From Bugulina stolonifera (taxonomy: Eukaryota > Bryozoa > Gymnolaemata > Cheilostomatida > Bugulidae): 64,000 nucleotides of DNA. The position numbers and the translations under genes are program-made. The notes beneath the pieces are model-generated. The model ran no database searches. It saw only the letters and a list, made by a program, of their open reading frames with translations, and was not told where the DNA came from. Positions within the stretch are counted from its first letter, which is position 1. Every line of letters begins with the position of its first letter. Positions 25,444 through 37,450 of the stretch are shown piece after piece. The stretch is taken from the NCBI GenBank assembly GCA_935421135.1, contig OW285191.1:6333504-6397503 (forward strand), written 5' to 3'.

Positions 25444-28400
25444 ATGGCAGGTTCTACCAGCTATGTCTGCCTGAGAGACTACGAAGAAAAGGCACTCAGT
25501 CTACTAGATAGAAATACTGCAGATTACTACAAGTCAGGAGCTGATGATGAACAAACGCTGAGAGAGAACCTGACTGACTATAAAAGGTATGCAGTATGCA
25601 GCAGATTTACTACTGATGTACATGAGGTGAATGTAGTATCGCCTGGTCCTAGGTTGAAATGCCTTGCTGTTCTGAGAATGTAGAGATAACTCCTGAATAT
25701 CAGCTCACAAAATATGCTCATGTACGTGTAGATATATAATTGGCATGGCAATATCTTACAGATTTAGACTGAAGCCAAGAATGATGGTTGACGTATCAAA
25801 TATTAATCTGAAGACATCACTGCTCGGTGAACCCATTTCATTTCCTGTGTGTATCGCACCAACAAGCTACCATAAACTCGCCCACCCTGATGGAGAGGTA
25901 GCCAGTGTCCGAGGTAAAGCATCATATATTTACTGCTTTGCAGAGATATTATGTTGTTCTGCAGTTTTACGTCACTACATCCTGGGAATCTAGTCCTGAA
26001 CACACGCATGAGTTAATGTCGTATTGGACAGACAACTTCTAACGGCTCTGCAATAGGTTGCACCAGTGAATGTTATTTCCTACTACATTTTCAACCTAGC
26101 AGAGCAATTTTGGTTTTTGGGTTTCAATTCTATGGCAAATTAGAACCTTTGTCTTGTCCCATACAGCAATTATATAAATGTAGAGTACATGACTTGCATA
26201 CTATAATCATAATAGTGGAGTGGACGGACAACTCCTATGTGTAACTAAAACCATGCATCTGACAGTCTGAACCATTGTCAATTCACAGCTGCCGAGTCTG
26301 TGGGTACAGCATTTGTCCTAAGTACCTTTGCTACCACTAGCGCCAAAGAAATATCAGAGAAAGTTCCAGATGGTGTCAAGTGGTACCAACTCTATGTTAC
26401 TAAGTAAGACATTATAGATCATTTTGTTATTAATACAGTAACTGGGTGTACATTGTTATGAACAGGGTGTGTTGGCTAACATGTGTAGGCTTACATACTT
26501 TCAAAACGTAGTTTGTAAACAGTCATTGAGTGTCTGGCTGGCTGGCTGGCTGGCTGGGTTAGTGATCACTAACACATGTTGTGAGATTCAGTGTTTATAA
26601 AAATACAATTATAGTAGGCTTGGAAAATGCTGACTGCTATAAAAGTATTACTTGAAAATTTTGTTTATGCGAAGGATCATGGCTCTGAGGAAAGCATCTC
26701 TTCTCTATACAAGATGTGCTATACCGTTTGTAGATACGGTATAGAGCACAGGCGGTAGTCCTTTGACCAGCACAATTATTCGATAAATTTCCTATCCCCA
26801 ACATAGCTAACAGCATTGTGAAATCACAAGCTGTTGATTTAAACTTAAAGTTGTCCTCTCTCTTTACTCTTCCTCTACACCAAACAGGTCATGTGTTACT
26901 CAATATCTATTGTAGGGATAGATCTATAGCTGAAGAGATGGTAAAAAGAGCAGAACTATATGGATTCCAGGCAATAGTTTTAACAGTGGACACACCCCAG
27001 GTAGCCATCAGACGAGCAGACATCAGAAATAAGTTCAAACTACCACCACATTTGAGGTGAACTATAGTATTACACTAGTGCACCTGCACTTTATGAATGA
27101 GACCATTATATACAGAGCAACTGCACATGTAGGACACAGTAGGTGTGCATGTACAGATTGCGAGAATGTCTACGTTACAGACTTTAGCAGTTGTTCAAGT
27201 TTGATTGGTTAATGTACATGGAACAGTATGGGTAACTGGTGCATAGTTAATCAAATTGGAAAAAATCCCACCCAGCCTATGAGAGGATGGAGTTGGAAAT
27301 ACGGGATTCTTGACAGGTACTAGAATGTTTTACTGCTCTAAACAAACACACTGTGCCCTCAATTAATGGATGTCATAGATAATAATATGGGAGGATTAGC
27401 TGGTCAGGTTGTATTGTAGGAATAGCAGTGGGCACTTATGCTGCCTATAGTTTGAAGTTGTCCTCCCGTTACTCTACATGCTGCAATCGAGACGAGTTAG
27501 AACAACTTCAGTTTATAGTCAGCAGTTTAAATGCCCATTTTTGGCAAACAACCTATCTTAGGAGTTGACAGGTGTACATAATATTTTGTTTCAGTTTGAA
27601 GAATTTTGAAGGAATTTCGACATTAGCTACAGTCATGAACAAGGAGCCAGAAGGTACAAATATTTACAGAAATGATCTGTTTGACCAATCACTGACGTGG
27701 GCTGACGTCACATGGTTAAAGTCAATTACAAGTCTGCCTATTGTAGTCAAAGGAGTACTAACAGGTAAGGGTTCCATAGTAGAACTCGGTCTATATGAAG
27801 GTCATGTACAAAATGTAGGTGCTGCCATGAAATTCATGGGTCATCTTGTTATAGGATATCAGTTGTTAGAAGTGACATGTTTTATTTCAGCAAAGACTGG
27901 AAATTAAACTCTGTTTATATTGTGTTCACCCTGTTGTAGAATATGATGCTGAAGAAGCAATAGCTGCAGGTGCTAGTGCAATACTAGTATCAAATCATGG
28001 TGGTAGACAACTAGATGGTGTATCATCTACAGTAAGTGTATCTATTTATATCTCCATGGTGAATAATATACTTCAACCATCTCTAGAAAGTAACCCAGTA
28101 GTTGATATTGAGTTATCATGTAGTTTATTCATTACTATATTAGATATACCTGTTGTTATATTATGTAGATCATGGCTTTACCAGAAATAGTGAAACAAGT
28201 AAGGAACAGAGTGGAGGTATATCTAGATGGTGGAATAAGAACTGGTACTGATGTATTGAAGGCACTAGCATTAGGAGCTAAGGCTGTGTTTATAGGAAGA
28301 CCAGCACTGTATGGACTAGCTGTGGGGGTAAAAAATAATTCTTGGCTTATAGTTTTAGTTGCAGTTGTACACTCGTTGAGTCATTATTTCTGTCTCCAGA

Positions 28401-29041
28401 GAAATATTATGAATATTACTTTTACTTGCAGGGTGAACAAGGGGTCACTCATGTCTTAGAAATTCTGAAAACCGAGTTAAAACTAGCAATGCAACTATCA
28501 GGTAAGTTACAAATTGTTTATTCATGTTTAGCCTCTGAGTTACAGCATAATAAAACATAGTAACGGTTACTCAACTTATAGCAGTGGTACATATAATTAT
28601 AAAAAGGAAGTACAAACATTTTGTATAAAGGCACCTGGTCGGACTATAAAATATGAAAATGCACTTTAGTTTAAGGGGTTTGCCAATATCAGCTGACAAT
28701 GGAAACTTTGAGTAGTTTTTAATAGTTTTAGCTCCTCAATTGCAAAGTTCAATTTCATATAAAAGTACCAGAATTTCATAAGCAATCATTGTTGATCAGA
28801 GTTTTCAATACACTTCTATTTTCGCTAAAAATAGCCAAATTCGAAAAAGGGGTAAATAGTACTCAAACCAAACCCCTGACACTCAAAAATATACTTCAAC
28901 CTACTACTTTTAGGGTATATAATAAACAATAAACAGCCACAGTACGCCAAATATAGTACAGGTATCATTGCAGGTCAAACAGATGTCAACAGTTTGTCGG
29001 ATGATCTGGTATTCCACGAGTCAGCTCTGTCCAGGTTGTAG
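25444..29041 (+). CDS. HAO1-like: HAO-C: peroxisomal (S)-2-hydroxyacid oxidase, intact
   Basis: Second complete FMN-dependent 2-hydroxyacid oxidase, 369 aa. Exons: 25444-25586, 25762-25913, 26289-26403, 26916-27056, 27595-27764, 27940-28031, 28169-28327, 28432-28501 and 28974-29041. Exon lengths equal those of HAO-A except exon 5, which is 6 bases shorter. All junctions are GT-AG and in frame. The catalytic set is kept: DYYKSG, QLYV, VDTP with R in [19 protein letters not shown] and DGGIRTG. The C-terminus SALSRL gives a PTS1 of SRL. Differences from HAO-A: Phe for the spinach Trp108 position, Glu after VLT at the exon 5/6 join, and VDTPQVAI where Gly is usual (G to A). A different chain-length preference is likely but unproven. 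The start ATG sits in the MAGSTSYVC context shared with HAO-B and HAO-D. Confidence 0.93.
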
Positions 29042-30070
29042 CTGAAAGAGAGAAACAAGTTATTGTTAGCTGTGAAGACAGACAGAGACACTCTTTTTCC
29101 ACAATTACTATTCTAATCTGTCTACATGTAATATAATTATTATGTGCACTGTATGATAATATATCATTGCGATAACACCTACGTACATTCTATATTATAC
29201 AAGCTAATGTAGTATATAGTAGTTAATAGTAGGCTAGCCATATTTTGTGGGTATCTTACATGAAGGATATACTCAGACTAGCTGAGGAGTTGAGGTCCTA
29301 CCTACAAATACCAAAATGAATAATACCAAAAAGTGCAATCGCTGAGTAAAAACTAACTGCCCCTTAAACAGCCACTACCATGCCACCATAACCTACAGTA
29401 CATATGTAGGGCTATGTGCTACAGATTTTAAGACCAGATATAATAACCACGGCAATAAAAGAAATACTACAGAGCTGAGTAAAGAAACTTGGGAGCTGAA
29501 ACTACATGTACATTTTGATATCAAATGGAATAGAATAAAAATATGTACTAAATACTCCAGTATAACAGGTAAATGCAACCTATGCGATTATGAGAAATAC
29601 TTGATTATTACAAAACTGGAGTTGTGCTCTCGTAACAAGAGCAATGAACTGCAATGCCAATGGCATATTTGACTCACCCATTTTATCAAGTCTAAATTAT
29701 TTACAATAAAAAAACAATTAATTTTAACTCTGGACGAAATGTGTCACATGTTGAAGAGTATCATATTGGTATGGATTGAGAATTAGAGAGACTTCAGGCT
29801 GTGTTATAACCACCCCTTAGTGCTACATGTACATGTATCTGCTGTATGAGAACTCAGGTTAACCTACCCTTCAGAATGTCACAGTATGATAAATTAATCA
29901 TTGGACATTGAATTCCTGGGACCAATTCAATGTTTTCATCAGTAATGCTAACAGACGGGTTTATAATAAATTTATAATATATATATATATAATATACCAT
30001 AACTATGTATATGTTGGTTCCTTGTAACGGAACACAGTTCTACACTTAGTTCCACACTGTATACACAGTC
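29042..30070. other. intergenic HAO-C/HAO-D
   Basis: No gene. The last 200 bases nearly duplicate the HAO-B 5' flank, including the CATTGAATT/AATTCAATG hairpin at 29906-29932, and then contain a short TA repeat (29975-29995). Confidence 0.55.
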
Positions 30071-30680
30071 ATGGCAGGTTCTACCAGCTATGTCTGTGTG
30101 AGGGACTACGAAGAGAAGGCACTCAGTCTACTAGATAGAAATGCTGCAGATTACTACAAGTCAGGAGCTGATGATGGACAGACGCTGAGAGAGAACCTGA
30201 CTGACTATAAAAGGTATGCAGTATGTAGCAGGTGTACATCTACAAGAGTATAATGCATAATGCAAGCATGCACAAAGCTACACATACTCATTTGCTTGGA
30301 GTTATCATCTCTCTCTTTTCTCTTCATCCTGCGTGTGATGCCGTTTGTAAACTTTTGCCATTCAATGCTCCTCCATTTGGTCATAGAACTGCATGGTATA
30401 CAGTGAATTTACATGGAGTACAAGGACATGTATAGGGAATATGCAAGGAACTGCAGAGTTATACTGAGACAGAAATTATATAATGTATAAGCTGCATGAT
30501 TACATACACATGTAGGAAAATTATACAGATTTAGATTGAGGCCAAGAATGATGGTTGACGTATCAAATGTTAATTTGAAGACATCACTGCTCGGCAAGCC
30601 CATCTCATTTCCTGTGTGTATCGCACCGACTGGTTTTCAAAGACTAGCTCACCCTGATGGAGAGCTAGCCTGTGCTAGAG
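30071..30680 (+). pseudogene. HAO-D: isolated exons 1-2 of a 2-hydroxyacid oxidase
   Basis: Exon 1 (30071-30213) and exon 2 (30529-30680) have the same lengths (143 and 152 bp), splice sites and reading frame as in the intact copies. They encode the N-terminal MAGSTSYVC...DYYKSGADD and RFRLRPRMM...CIAPT segments. No exon 3 follows within several kb. The next HAO exons on this strand are HAO-E exons 3-9, starting about 24.4 kb downstream beyond the IL-17-like cluster. So this is either the 5' half of a gene split by that cluster or a truncated duplicate. Without exons 3-9 it lacks the catalytic Lys, His and Arg. Confidence 0.88.
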
Positions 30681-31794
30681 GTAACTCATTTCTATCCAGA
30701 TTCTACTTGAGCTACACACAGTTTGTTGATTTGTGCTGTGGTATTTCTGTTACTTTACAGCTGTCAAGGCAACTCATAGCAATAGTGGGAACAATGTTAA
30801 TCTCATCCATTGTTATAGAAGCTGATGTATATTATGCTTGTATTATAGTGTACTCTAATATTAGTAGTCCAACTAATTATAAGTGGCACTTTATGTTTAT
30901 ACCTCATCGGTTTTATTATAAAACTAAGAGGAAGAATATTGGTAGTACTACCAGTCAATAAACCTACATTGATACCAGCTTCTATTATACATATTATTAT
31001 TATACTCTAATATAAAAACAGCATGGCTGTTTGATTAGCTAGTAGAGCCTAATTGGTCAAAATGAGCATATCAATGGTACATGCAGCACATGACCTATCA
31101 TGATCTAGATAAGATTTAAATTGGTATAACTGCAGTTGATTGGTCAGTTTCAATATGTTTTAAGTATGCTGGAAATAAGAATTATACCGCCTAATAGCTG
31201 AAAATTAATTCCAGAACAACTATTGGTTGGGAGCTACCTAGTAAGATTTGAGTTCCACAGTTTTTTCAAGTTCAGTAACAGTTGTTGATATTGGTTTAAA
31301 CGAGCCAATAAGATTGTCTGCTAGTGTTATTATGCTTATCGGCTGTGATAAGTCACTCGTTTACATTTGACCCTTATAGCTGCCTTCTCTTTGATCTTTG
31401 TTTACAATTAGGGCAATCAGCTCGAGTGATTCACGACAATCATTAGAGAAGACAACTCCCTGTTCTCTTCTACTGGTAGCAAATAAAATTACATCAATTA
31501 TAATTTGCAGGTACTACTATTCATAGCAGTAAAGTTTATATCTCTCAGTGCAACATGTATACTTTTAGCCTCAGTACCACATACATGTGCATCCACAATT
31601 GTAGCTTGAGTACCACATAAACATATGCACACGAGGAACTCCTCTACTGCAATTGGTTCAGTACACACGTACTGAGACAGTATAATTGGTCATATAATAC
31701 CCATAATGCATTTATAAGAATAATAGCATCTTCGTGACCTAAATTCTAGGCATAGGCTGATTTGCTAAAAATATTTCTGGCCCACAGATAACCT
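30681..31794. other. non-coding after HAO-D exon 2
   Basis: No HAO exon 3 or other gene is seen. An open frame runs on from exon 2 to 30961 but has no oxidase similarity and is read-through. An AGAGAAGACAACTCC motif lies at about 31445. Confidence 0.5.
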
Positions 31795-31960
31795 GTTAGG
31801 TGCAGTAGTGGAGAAATTTGGATAGCCTTAGTTCCTTGTTTGTGGTTGGGGTTTGGGGTAAGGGCGGTCAACCAGCAAAATATAGAGAAGACAACTTCTC
31901 CTGCTTTATTTTTGGCGAAGAACAAAGGCTATCTCAAATTTCTCCACTTCTGCACCTAAC
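31795..31960. repeat. 166-bp foldback element
   Basis: GTTAGGTGCAGTAGTGGAG and sequence up to about 31845 are nearly repeated in inverted orientation at 31915-31960, giving arms of roughly 45 bases. The centre carries GAGAAGACAACTTCTC. AGATAAC occurs on both flanks (near 31786 and 31964), but a target duplication is not certain. Confidence 0.7.
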
Positions 31961-32159
31961 TCCAGATAACATGCCTATTACAGCACTATACAATGACTGT
32001 TAGTACTGCCTGAGCAAGTAAATAGAAAATGAATTGAACCCTGGGCATGCATATAATACCAGAGCACAACTAGTATTGCATGCTTGATTGAACGCACGCC
32101 TAGGATGGGTGGGTGCCTATAGCAGCCCTGAATAATCATCAAATAGGAGCAAATGAAAA

Positions 32160-32280
32160 TTATTATTGACTAAGTCCCAAACCGGGAGGGCTTGCAGGAG
32201 CTTGGGAGTTTGCAGGAGATTGATTGTGAAAACGGGAGGGTCCCGGTGAAACCGGGAGAGTTGTCATGTATGGACTAAGG
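32160..32280. mobile_element. decayed MITE with CCGGGAG repeats
   Basis: GACTAAG occurs before and after a block containing three CGGGAGGG/CGGGAGAG boxes. The right end reads GAGAGTTGTCATGTATG, like a MITE terminus; the matching left terminus is missing. Weak evidence. Confidence 0.35.
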
Positions 32281-32395
32281 ATGTAGACTAGCCTACACAC
32301 ACCCTATGTTTATACGTATTACATGTATTACATGACGTACTGCTCTGCATCACAAAGCATTTGATTTTACACGTAATCTTGTAGTTAATGGGAAT

Positions 32396-32592
32396 GGGAA
32401 TTCCCAGTTGGAAATTCCATCTTTTATTACAGTAATTCTACCATAGATATAATATAAAGACTACAGTAATTCTACCATAGATATAATATAAAGACTACAG
32501 TAATTCTACCATAGATATAATATAAAGACTAGATAGGACACCCTGTGTTATTGCTCCAATGCTCTTTGTCCTAATAAATTATGGAAAATCCC
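32396..32592. promoter_or_regulatory. cluster of NF-kappaB-like sites
   Basis: GGGAATTCCC at 32396-32405 (perfect palindromic kappaB consensus), GGAAATTCC at 32410-32418, and GGAAAATCCC at 32583-32592 (complement GGGATTTTCC, fits GGGRNNYYCC). They lie about 2.2-2.4 kb upstream of the first IL-17-like gene. Function is inferred only. Confidence 0.35.
32427..32528. repeat. 34-bp tandem repeat, 3 copies
   Basis: Three near-identical head-to-tail units beginning at 32427, 32461 and 32495 (ctacagtaattctaccatag...). The array separates the kappaB-like sites. Confidence 0.92.
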
Positions 32593-32619
32593 CACGACGT
32601 AACGTAATCTCACCATGAT

Positions 32620-33070
32620 ACTGTAATGGTTTCTGTGATTTGGTGCGGTCGTCCTTGGACGACTATCGACCCAGAAATGAAGTGCCTATGAGTGGTAATA
32701 GGACTTCGCATTACATGAAAGATCGAGCGGTCTCAGTAGCCCAAAAACTACCAAAGACGACCCATCTGGTCCCAAGTCTGACCTTCAGACTATACGTTGA
32801 AAGAGAGTGAACCGACGTAGTAGGCGGTTCGCTAGGCGAATGACCTGACAAAAGGAAGTGAAAGTCTCTGTATCAAGTATAGATGTGTCTTTATTGAAAG
32901 CCAAGTGAAGACTGAGACAATGAACAGTAAAACAGTGCCCTTTATATAGTATAAGGACTTCCGGCCGACCACACGTCGGGAAAAGACGACGTGTGGTCGT
33001 CCGGAAGTTGCGCAACAAGATGGCCGCCGGAAGCCCGACGGCCGACCCAAAATAGGTCGGGTTCTACAAA
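32620..33070 (-). mobile_element. LTR-like segment with hairpin, TATA and poly(A) signal
   Basis: Read on the minus strand it starts TGTAGAACCC and ends CCATTACA. In order it has a GC-rich part with CCGGAAGT (ETS-like) boxes, a TATATAAAGG box, and CAATAAAGA as a poly(A) signal, an arrangement typical of a retroviral-type U3-R-U5. A hairpin with 21-bp arms (one mismatch) and loop GGAAAAGA lies at 32958-33007. No matching 5-bp target duplication and no coding domain were found, so a solo or fragmentary LTR is a tentative call. Confidence 0.45.
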
Positions 33071-33658
33071 AGTTGCTTATAATGGTCCAATTCATGTACA
33101 AAATGAATATCAATGGATTCTGAGAGGTCGGGCCTCTGTACATGGGTATAAAAGGCATTAAAAGACTTAGTAATAATCATGTAACTATATACAATAACAT
33201 ATAGTAAAGTACAAGCAGATATATACATGTATGTGCACACAATAATGAGTGTCAGATGTAAGATACGATTTGGCGTACCATTACAATACTTGTAGCCTGC
33301 AATCATGATTCACACTTATAATGGTTTACTGCAGCATAAACTAGCACCACTTTGGTTTAAATCAAGCCCTTCTGCCATAACATCTATAACCTGGCAAATT
33401 GATGTCTGCATAGCACATTACCACATAACAAGCTATCAAATGGTACTAAACACTACCTATTTACACTGTCTAAAAGGGCTAAAAAGTGCTTATGTAAACC
33501 TACAACAAAGCAGAGGGGTCACACATGTGCCACTTTACACACTATCTGCAAAGGAATCCAAAACTTTGATTATAATTGAATACTACTTCATTGTTTGGGC
33601 CACCAGAGAAAGAAGACAAAATATTGTATTATATCTGTGTGTTGTCTTATTTTGTTTG

Positions 33659-33840
33659 GAGCAGCAATGGTCTAGTGGTTAGGGCTCTGGACTTACATGT
33701 GGGAGTCCCAGGTTCGATTCCTATAAGGGTCATTGGTGGCGGTCAGAAGGGCATTCAACCTTATAATGCTCCTGTGCTACATCAGTGACTTCGCCACTGT
33801 TAGGGTGCCTTCCCTATCTCAAAAAGTAGAAAAAATGCAT
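33659..33840 (+). mobile_element. tRNA-derived SINE
   Basis: A clear tRNA-like head: A box TGGTCTAGTGGTTAGGGC and B box GGTTCGATTCC about 35 bases later, followed by a non-tRNA body to about 33840. The best-preserved SINE head in the window. Target duplications were not resolved. Confidence 0.7.
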
Positions 33841-34771
33841 ATCTCTCTAGAGTCTAGATCATTGCTTTCTTACTTGGGGTTATAGTGGGAAATAGAACCC
33901 ATTAGTTTGTTTTGTGCATTGTCTTGGTTGAAGTCCCAGATTAGAGAAAAAGAGGGACTATCAGAGTTGATACAGTGATTTATCATAAGCTAGTAAATAA
34001 TAAACTGTTACTGTTAGGACTGTGGATAGCAGATAAATGTAAGGGAGATACTAAGATTGAAACGGCAAGAGGCCTGCAGTGTTTTGTTCTTACTGCTAGG
34101 CTCCTGCTGTACCGTGTGCCCACATGCCACATGTTCATGCTATATAATACTATTATACTTTACCTACTGGACTAGAAAGCTCCATTGAAAAGTGTATCAT
34201 TTTCCAGCTAGCAACACCTTACCAAGTGTAGCTAGTTACCAGTAGCCTTGTATATAAGTATACAGTATCAGCTGTTTCCATCAGCTGCTTATAATGCAAT
34301 CATTTTTTGTCAGTGAGTCGTGGAAATATCTGAAATCTTAGTCCTCCTATATAGTTGACCTCATGGAAACTGCTACTCCTTGTATAATAATGTAATGACT
34401 CTGATTGGACAGTTCCAATAGCAAATCATATGCAATGTACATGTGATACGTGTGCACAGCTCTCATCCTCTCACGTTGTAAAGTATAATATAAGTGTATA
34501 TAGGATAATTAATGTATTAATTATGCAATATTGTTATCCACTCTGTCATATGACTACTCCATGGATTTCCCCAAATTTTCAGTTTGATACAAAAAATGAA
34601 ATCAGTGTTTATACAAAAACATAAATACTTTAGAGCTGTCAGTCATAGGCAATAGCTCAGTGTACATCTACTTTGCTCTAGTATTGGAAGCACTTGTTCT
34701 CAACCAGGGTTCGCTTTACCAAAGAAGTATCAATTCACTTTTTATAGAACCAGACTACAGGTTCGATAAAT
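33841..34771. other. upstream region of the first IL-17-like gene
   Basis: No coding exon recognised and no clear TATA box at the spacing seen for the other cluster members. GTATAATATAAG lies near 34482. A 5' UTR exon could be hidden here. Confidence 0.4.
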
Positions 34772-36010
34772 ATGCAGCTTTTGGAGTCAATAGGATCGTT
34801 ATTTATAAAGAGTTTCCTCGTGAGTATCCTGATAGGGCCAACTGTCACAGAGGAGGTTTGTCACCGGATTTCACAGAGAGGTCTAGAGAGGAAGCTGAGA
34901 GCAGCTAAGAAGTCATTCCTTGTACCGTTCTATCCAGTCCTGACATTTGAAGAAGCTTTCCTCCACCAGGTTGACCCTGAAGACGTCCCCTACATTTGTA
35001 GTGATACAAACAGGAGGAAACAGACAGGCATCTTCGATAAGAAATCGTATCCAGGATGGTAAGCAAACTTCTAAGCTACTATATTCAGTATATTCAGAGA
35101 ACTGTAATGGACTGCATTGTTTTAGCAGGAAGTGTGAATGGGTTATAATTATACTGTATAGTCAAATTTGCACCAGAAATATGAATTTTGAGATCCCGTC
35201 AGACAGGCAAATACATAAATGTAGCGAATAAAAAACGAGGAAACAGTACATAGTAGGTTTATTATGATGTGAGGAAGCATTAGTAGGATAGGAGTAAGTT
35301 GTAGTGGGTAGCAATGAGTAGTAGTGAAAATATTCTAAATTATTTCCTTCTTCAGTATTAGTCAAGTTTCTATTTGTATATGGAGATCACATGTACTGTA
35401 TATTATGGTTTATTGCATAGTACGTATCACCAGCACAGTGTGTACTTGAAAATATAGTCAGCAATTTACTTGTAGATGAGTTTTTATTTATAGATAATCC
35501 ATCAGACCATCACATGTTGTTTGGTCACTATCCATGGTCACCATCCATGGTCACTATCACTGCTATATGTACATGTTATAGCCCAGGTTCCTGATGCTCT
35601 AAAATAATGTAGAAGTTAGGTACAGGGTCAGCACCAACCACTATTTTAAACACTCAGAATGTTAATGTTGTGCTCATGATAAAACACTGCGTGTAAATAA
35701 AAATGTTGATTTATACAATCATGTTAAATGTGCACTTTTTCTTTTTAGGTATCATACAATATATGCTCTGGATACACGGAAAACTGGCTCCATGCCAGTG
35801 TACCCACAGTTGCTGCCCCATAATAAATGCTGTGATACAAACTGCCGCTTACCGAATGCTCAAGGTAACTACGTAGAAGGTAAAGTAAGGCAGCGTTTTG
35901 AGGATACCGTTGTACTGCAGCAACTCAGTGGGTGCAACAAGTATGGGTTTAAACGTTACCGACCAATCATAATACGTCTTTCTAAATCCTGCCATTGTAC
36001 ATACAATTAA
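34772..36010 (+). CDS. IL17L-1: IL-17-like secreted cystine-knot protein
   Basis: Probable secreted cytokine-like protein, 182 aa. Exons 34772-35058 and 35749-36010, intron phase 2 splitting the codon of W96. Exon 1 gives a weak signal-peptide-like stretch (residues 8-22), then C30 and an LERKL segment, and C76. Exon 2 holds the IL-17-type domain: YPGW at the junction, YP at 114-115, C123-C124-x3-C128, VVLQQ at 150-154, C158 and C177-H-C179. IL-17 family members share the C-x4-C pair, VLRR-like strand, lone Cys and final C-x-C. It is the most divergent member along with IL17L-5, with which it shares RLSKSCHC-type ends. The first ATG was used, but the hydrophobic stretch contains a Lys, so an upstream coding exon cannot be excluded. 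Confidence 0.75.
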
Positions 36011-37126
36011 AATTGTCACAAACCAGCCAAAGGTTGCAGAGTACCCAATCTCTAGTCAAACTGATCTGAATATAAAAATATTTTTATATTGTCATGTCAC
36101 ATACACGTCATAATGCAAGGTTATTTTTCATCTTTTGATATAATATTGTTTATTTAATTGAACTATTTTGTGCAACCGCTGTGTTCCCTTAATCTTTTAT
36201 AGTACTAGACACTGTGTCTTCCTACAATGCAATGCTTTACACACAATGGCAGCAATATATTTGTCACAAATATGTTTTCTTTATCTACCTACGTTGCAAT
36301 TTGACCATTTGTAATTTTTCTACATTCCACTCCATGAGTATTGCAGAATATGAATTATTTTTTATATCATTATTTTATTTTAATCTAGCTAGTATTATAT
36401 TTGACCATATTTACCGGTTAGCTACATAATAATTTTGCTCCCTATGTGCAAGGGCTTACTACAATGAGAAAAATACCCAAAGATATTATATTATAATTAA
36501 TATTAAAATTAAACTTGGGGGAGGACAGTATTACATGGTAACATCGTTTAGAATTTTCTGGAAGAATGCTTCAACTATTTGCCTGTTATTAACTACTCAC
36601 CTCCTTCCATGTTTTACTCTAATTATTCCACTGTTATATTTTTGGCTTTGGTTACACAATTTTGCAAACAAGGTGACAAATGTTTTTGTTAACCATGTTT
36701 ATCTTACTGTTTTTGCTGTTTGATTTTGAAAATAAATGCAACAATCTATATACTAGATTTAGATAATGATTATTATTTTTATTAAATAAAATATTTTATC
36801 TACATGTACATGTACATTGAAGCTGTTGAATTTATTTTCTATAGAATATTACAGGAAGTTAGTGGTCTGCACGGACATCACATGTGTTCCAGTTATCACT
36901 CATAGACAGACTCTGAGTATAGTAGCATAAAAACTTACAAACATACACACATTGTAAGTTCGGCAAACTCTGTGATAGTTAGACTACATATTTTTATTAT
37001 TCACTTTGGAAATCACTGACAAATCCCTATGTATGACTAACCCTTGGAGCCATTATTTGGAACCCTTCTTTACACTTACTACTACAGTGAATGTATAGTC
37101 TAGTCAGTTTCACTCATCTTATTATC
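36011..37126. other. 3' flank of IL17L-1, non-coding
   Basis: Probable 3' UTR with AAAATAAATGC (poly(A) signal-like) near 36729, then AT-rich sequence without a supported gene. Confidence 0.45.
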
Positions 37127-37450
37127 CAAGAAATAGGACACATCCAAGAAATAAGTCATATCCAAAAATAGGTCATATCCAAGAAATAGGTCATATCCAA
37201 GAAATAGGTCATATCCAAGAAATAGGTCATATCCAAGAAATAGGTCATATCCAAGAAATAGGTCACATCCAAGAAATAGGTCACATCTGAGAAACAGGTC
37301 ATATCCAAGAAATAGGTCACATCCAAGAATTGGGCCATATCCAAGAAATAGGTCACATCCAAAAAATAGGTCATATATAAGAAATAGGTCACATCCAAGA
37401 AATAGGTTATATCCAAGAAATAGGTCACATCTGAGAAATAGGTCACATCG
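37127..37450. repeat. 18-bp minisatellite, about 18 copies
   Basis: Tandem atccaagaaataggtcat units with C/T and A/G variants. They keep the minus strand open in two frames (FLDMTYFLD-like), which is an artefact of the 18-bp unit. Confidence 0.92.

Noticed and set aside
30536..30961. 141-codon ORF extending beyond HAO-D exon 2
   Set aside because: Only the first part (to 30680) is oxidase-like; the rest is read-through past a conserved splice donor.
34660..34908. Alternative N-terminal ORF for IL17L-1 in another frame
   Set aside because: It does not lead into the conserved junction W codon; the 34772 frame does and aligns with paralogues.
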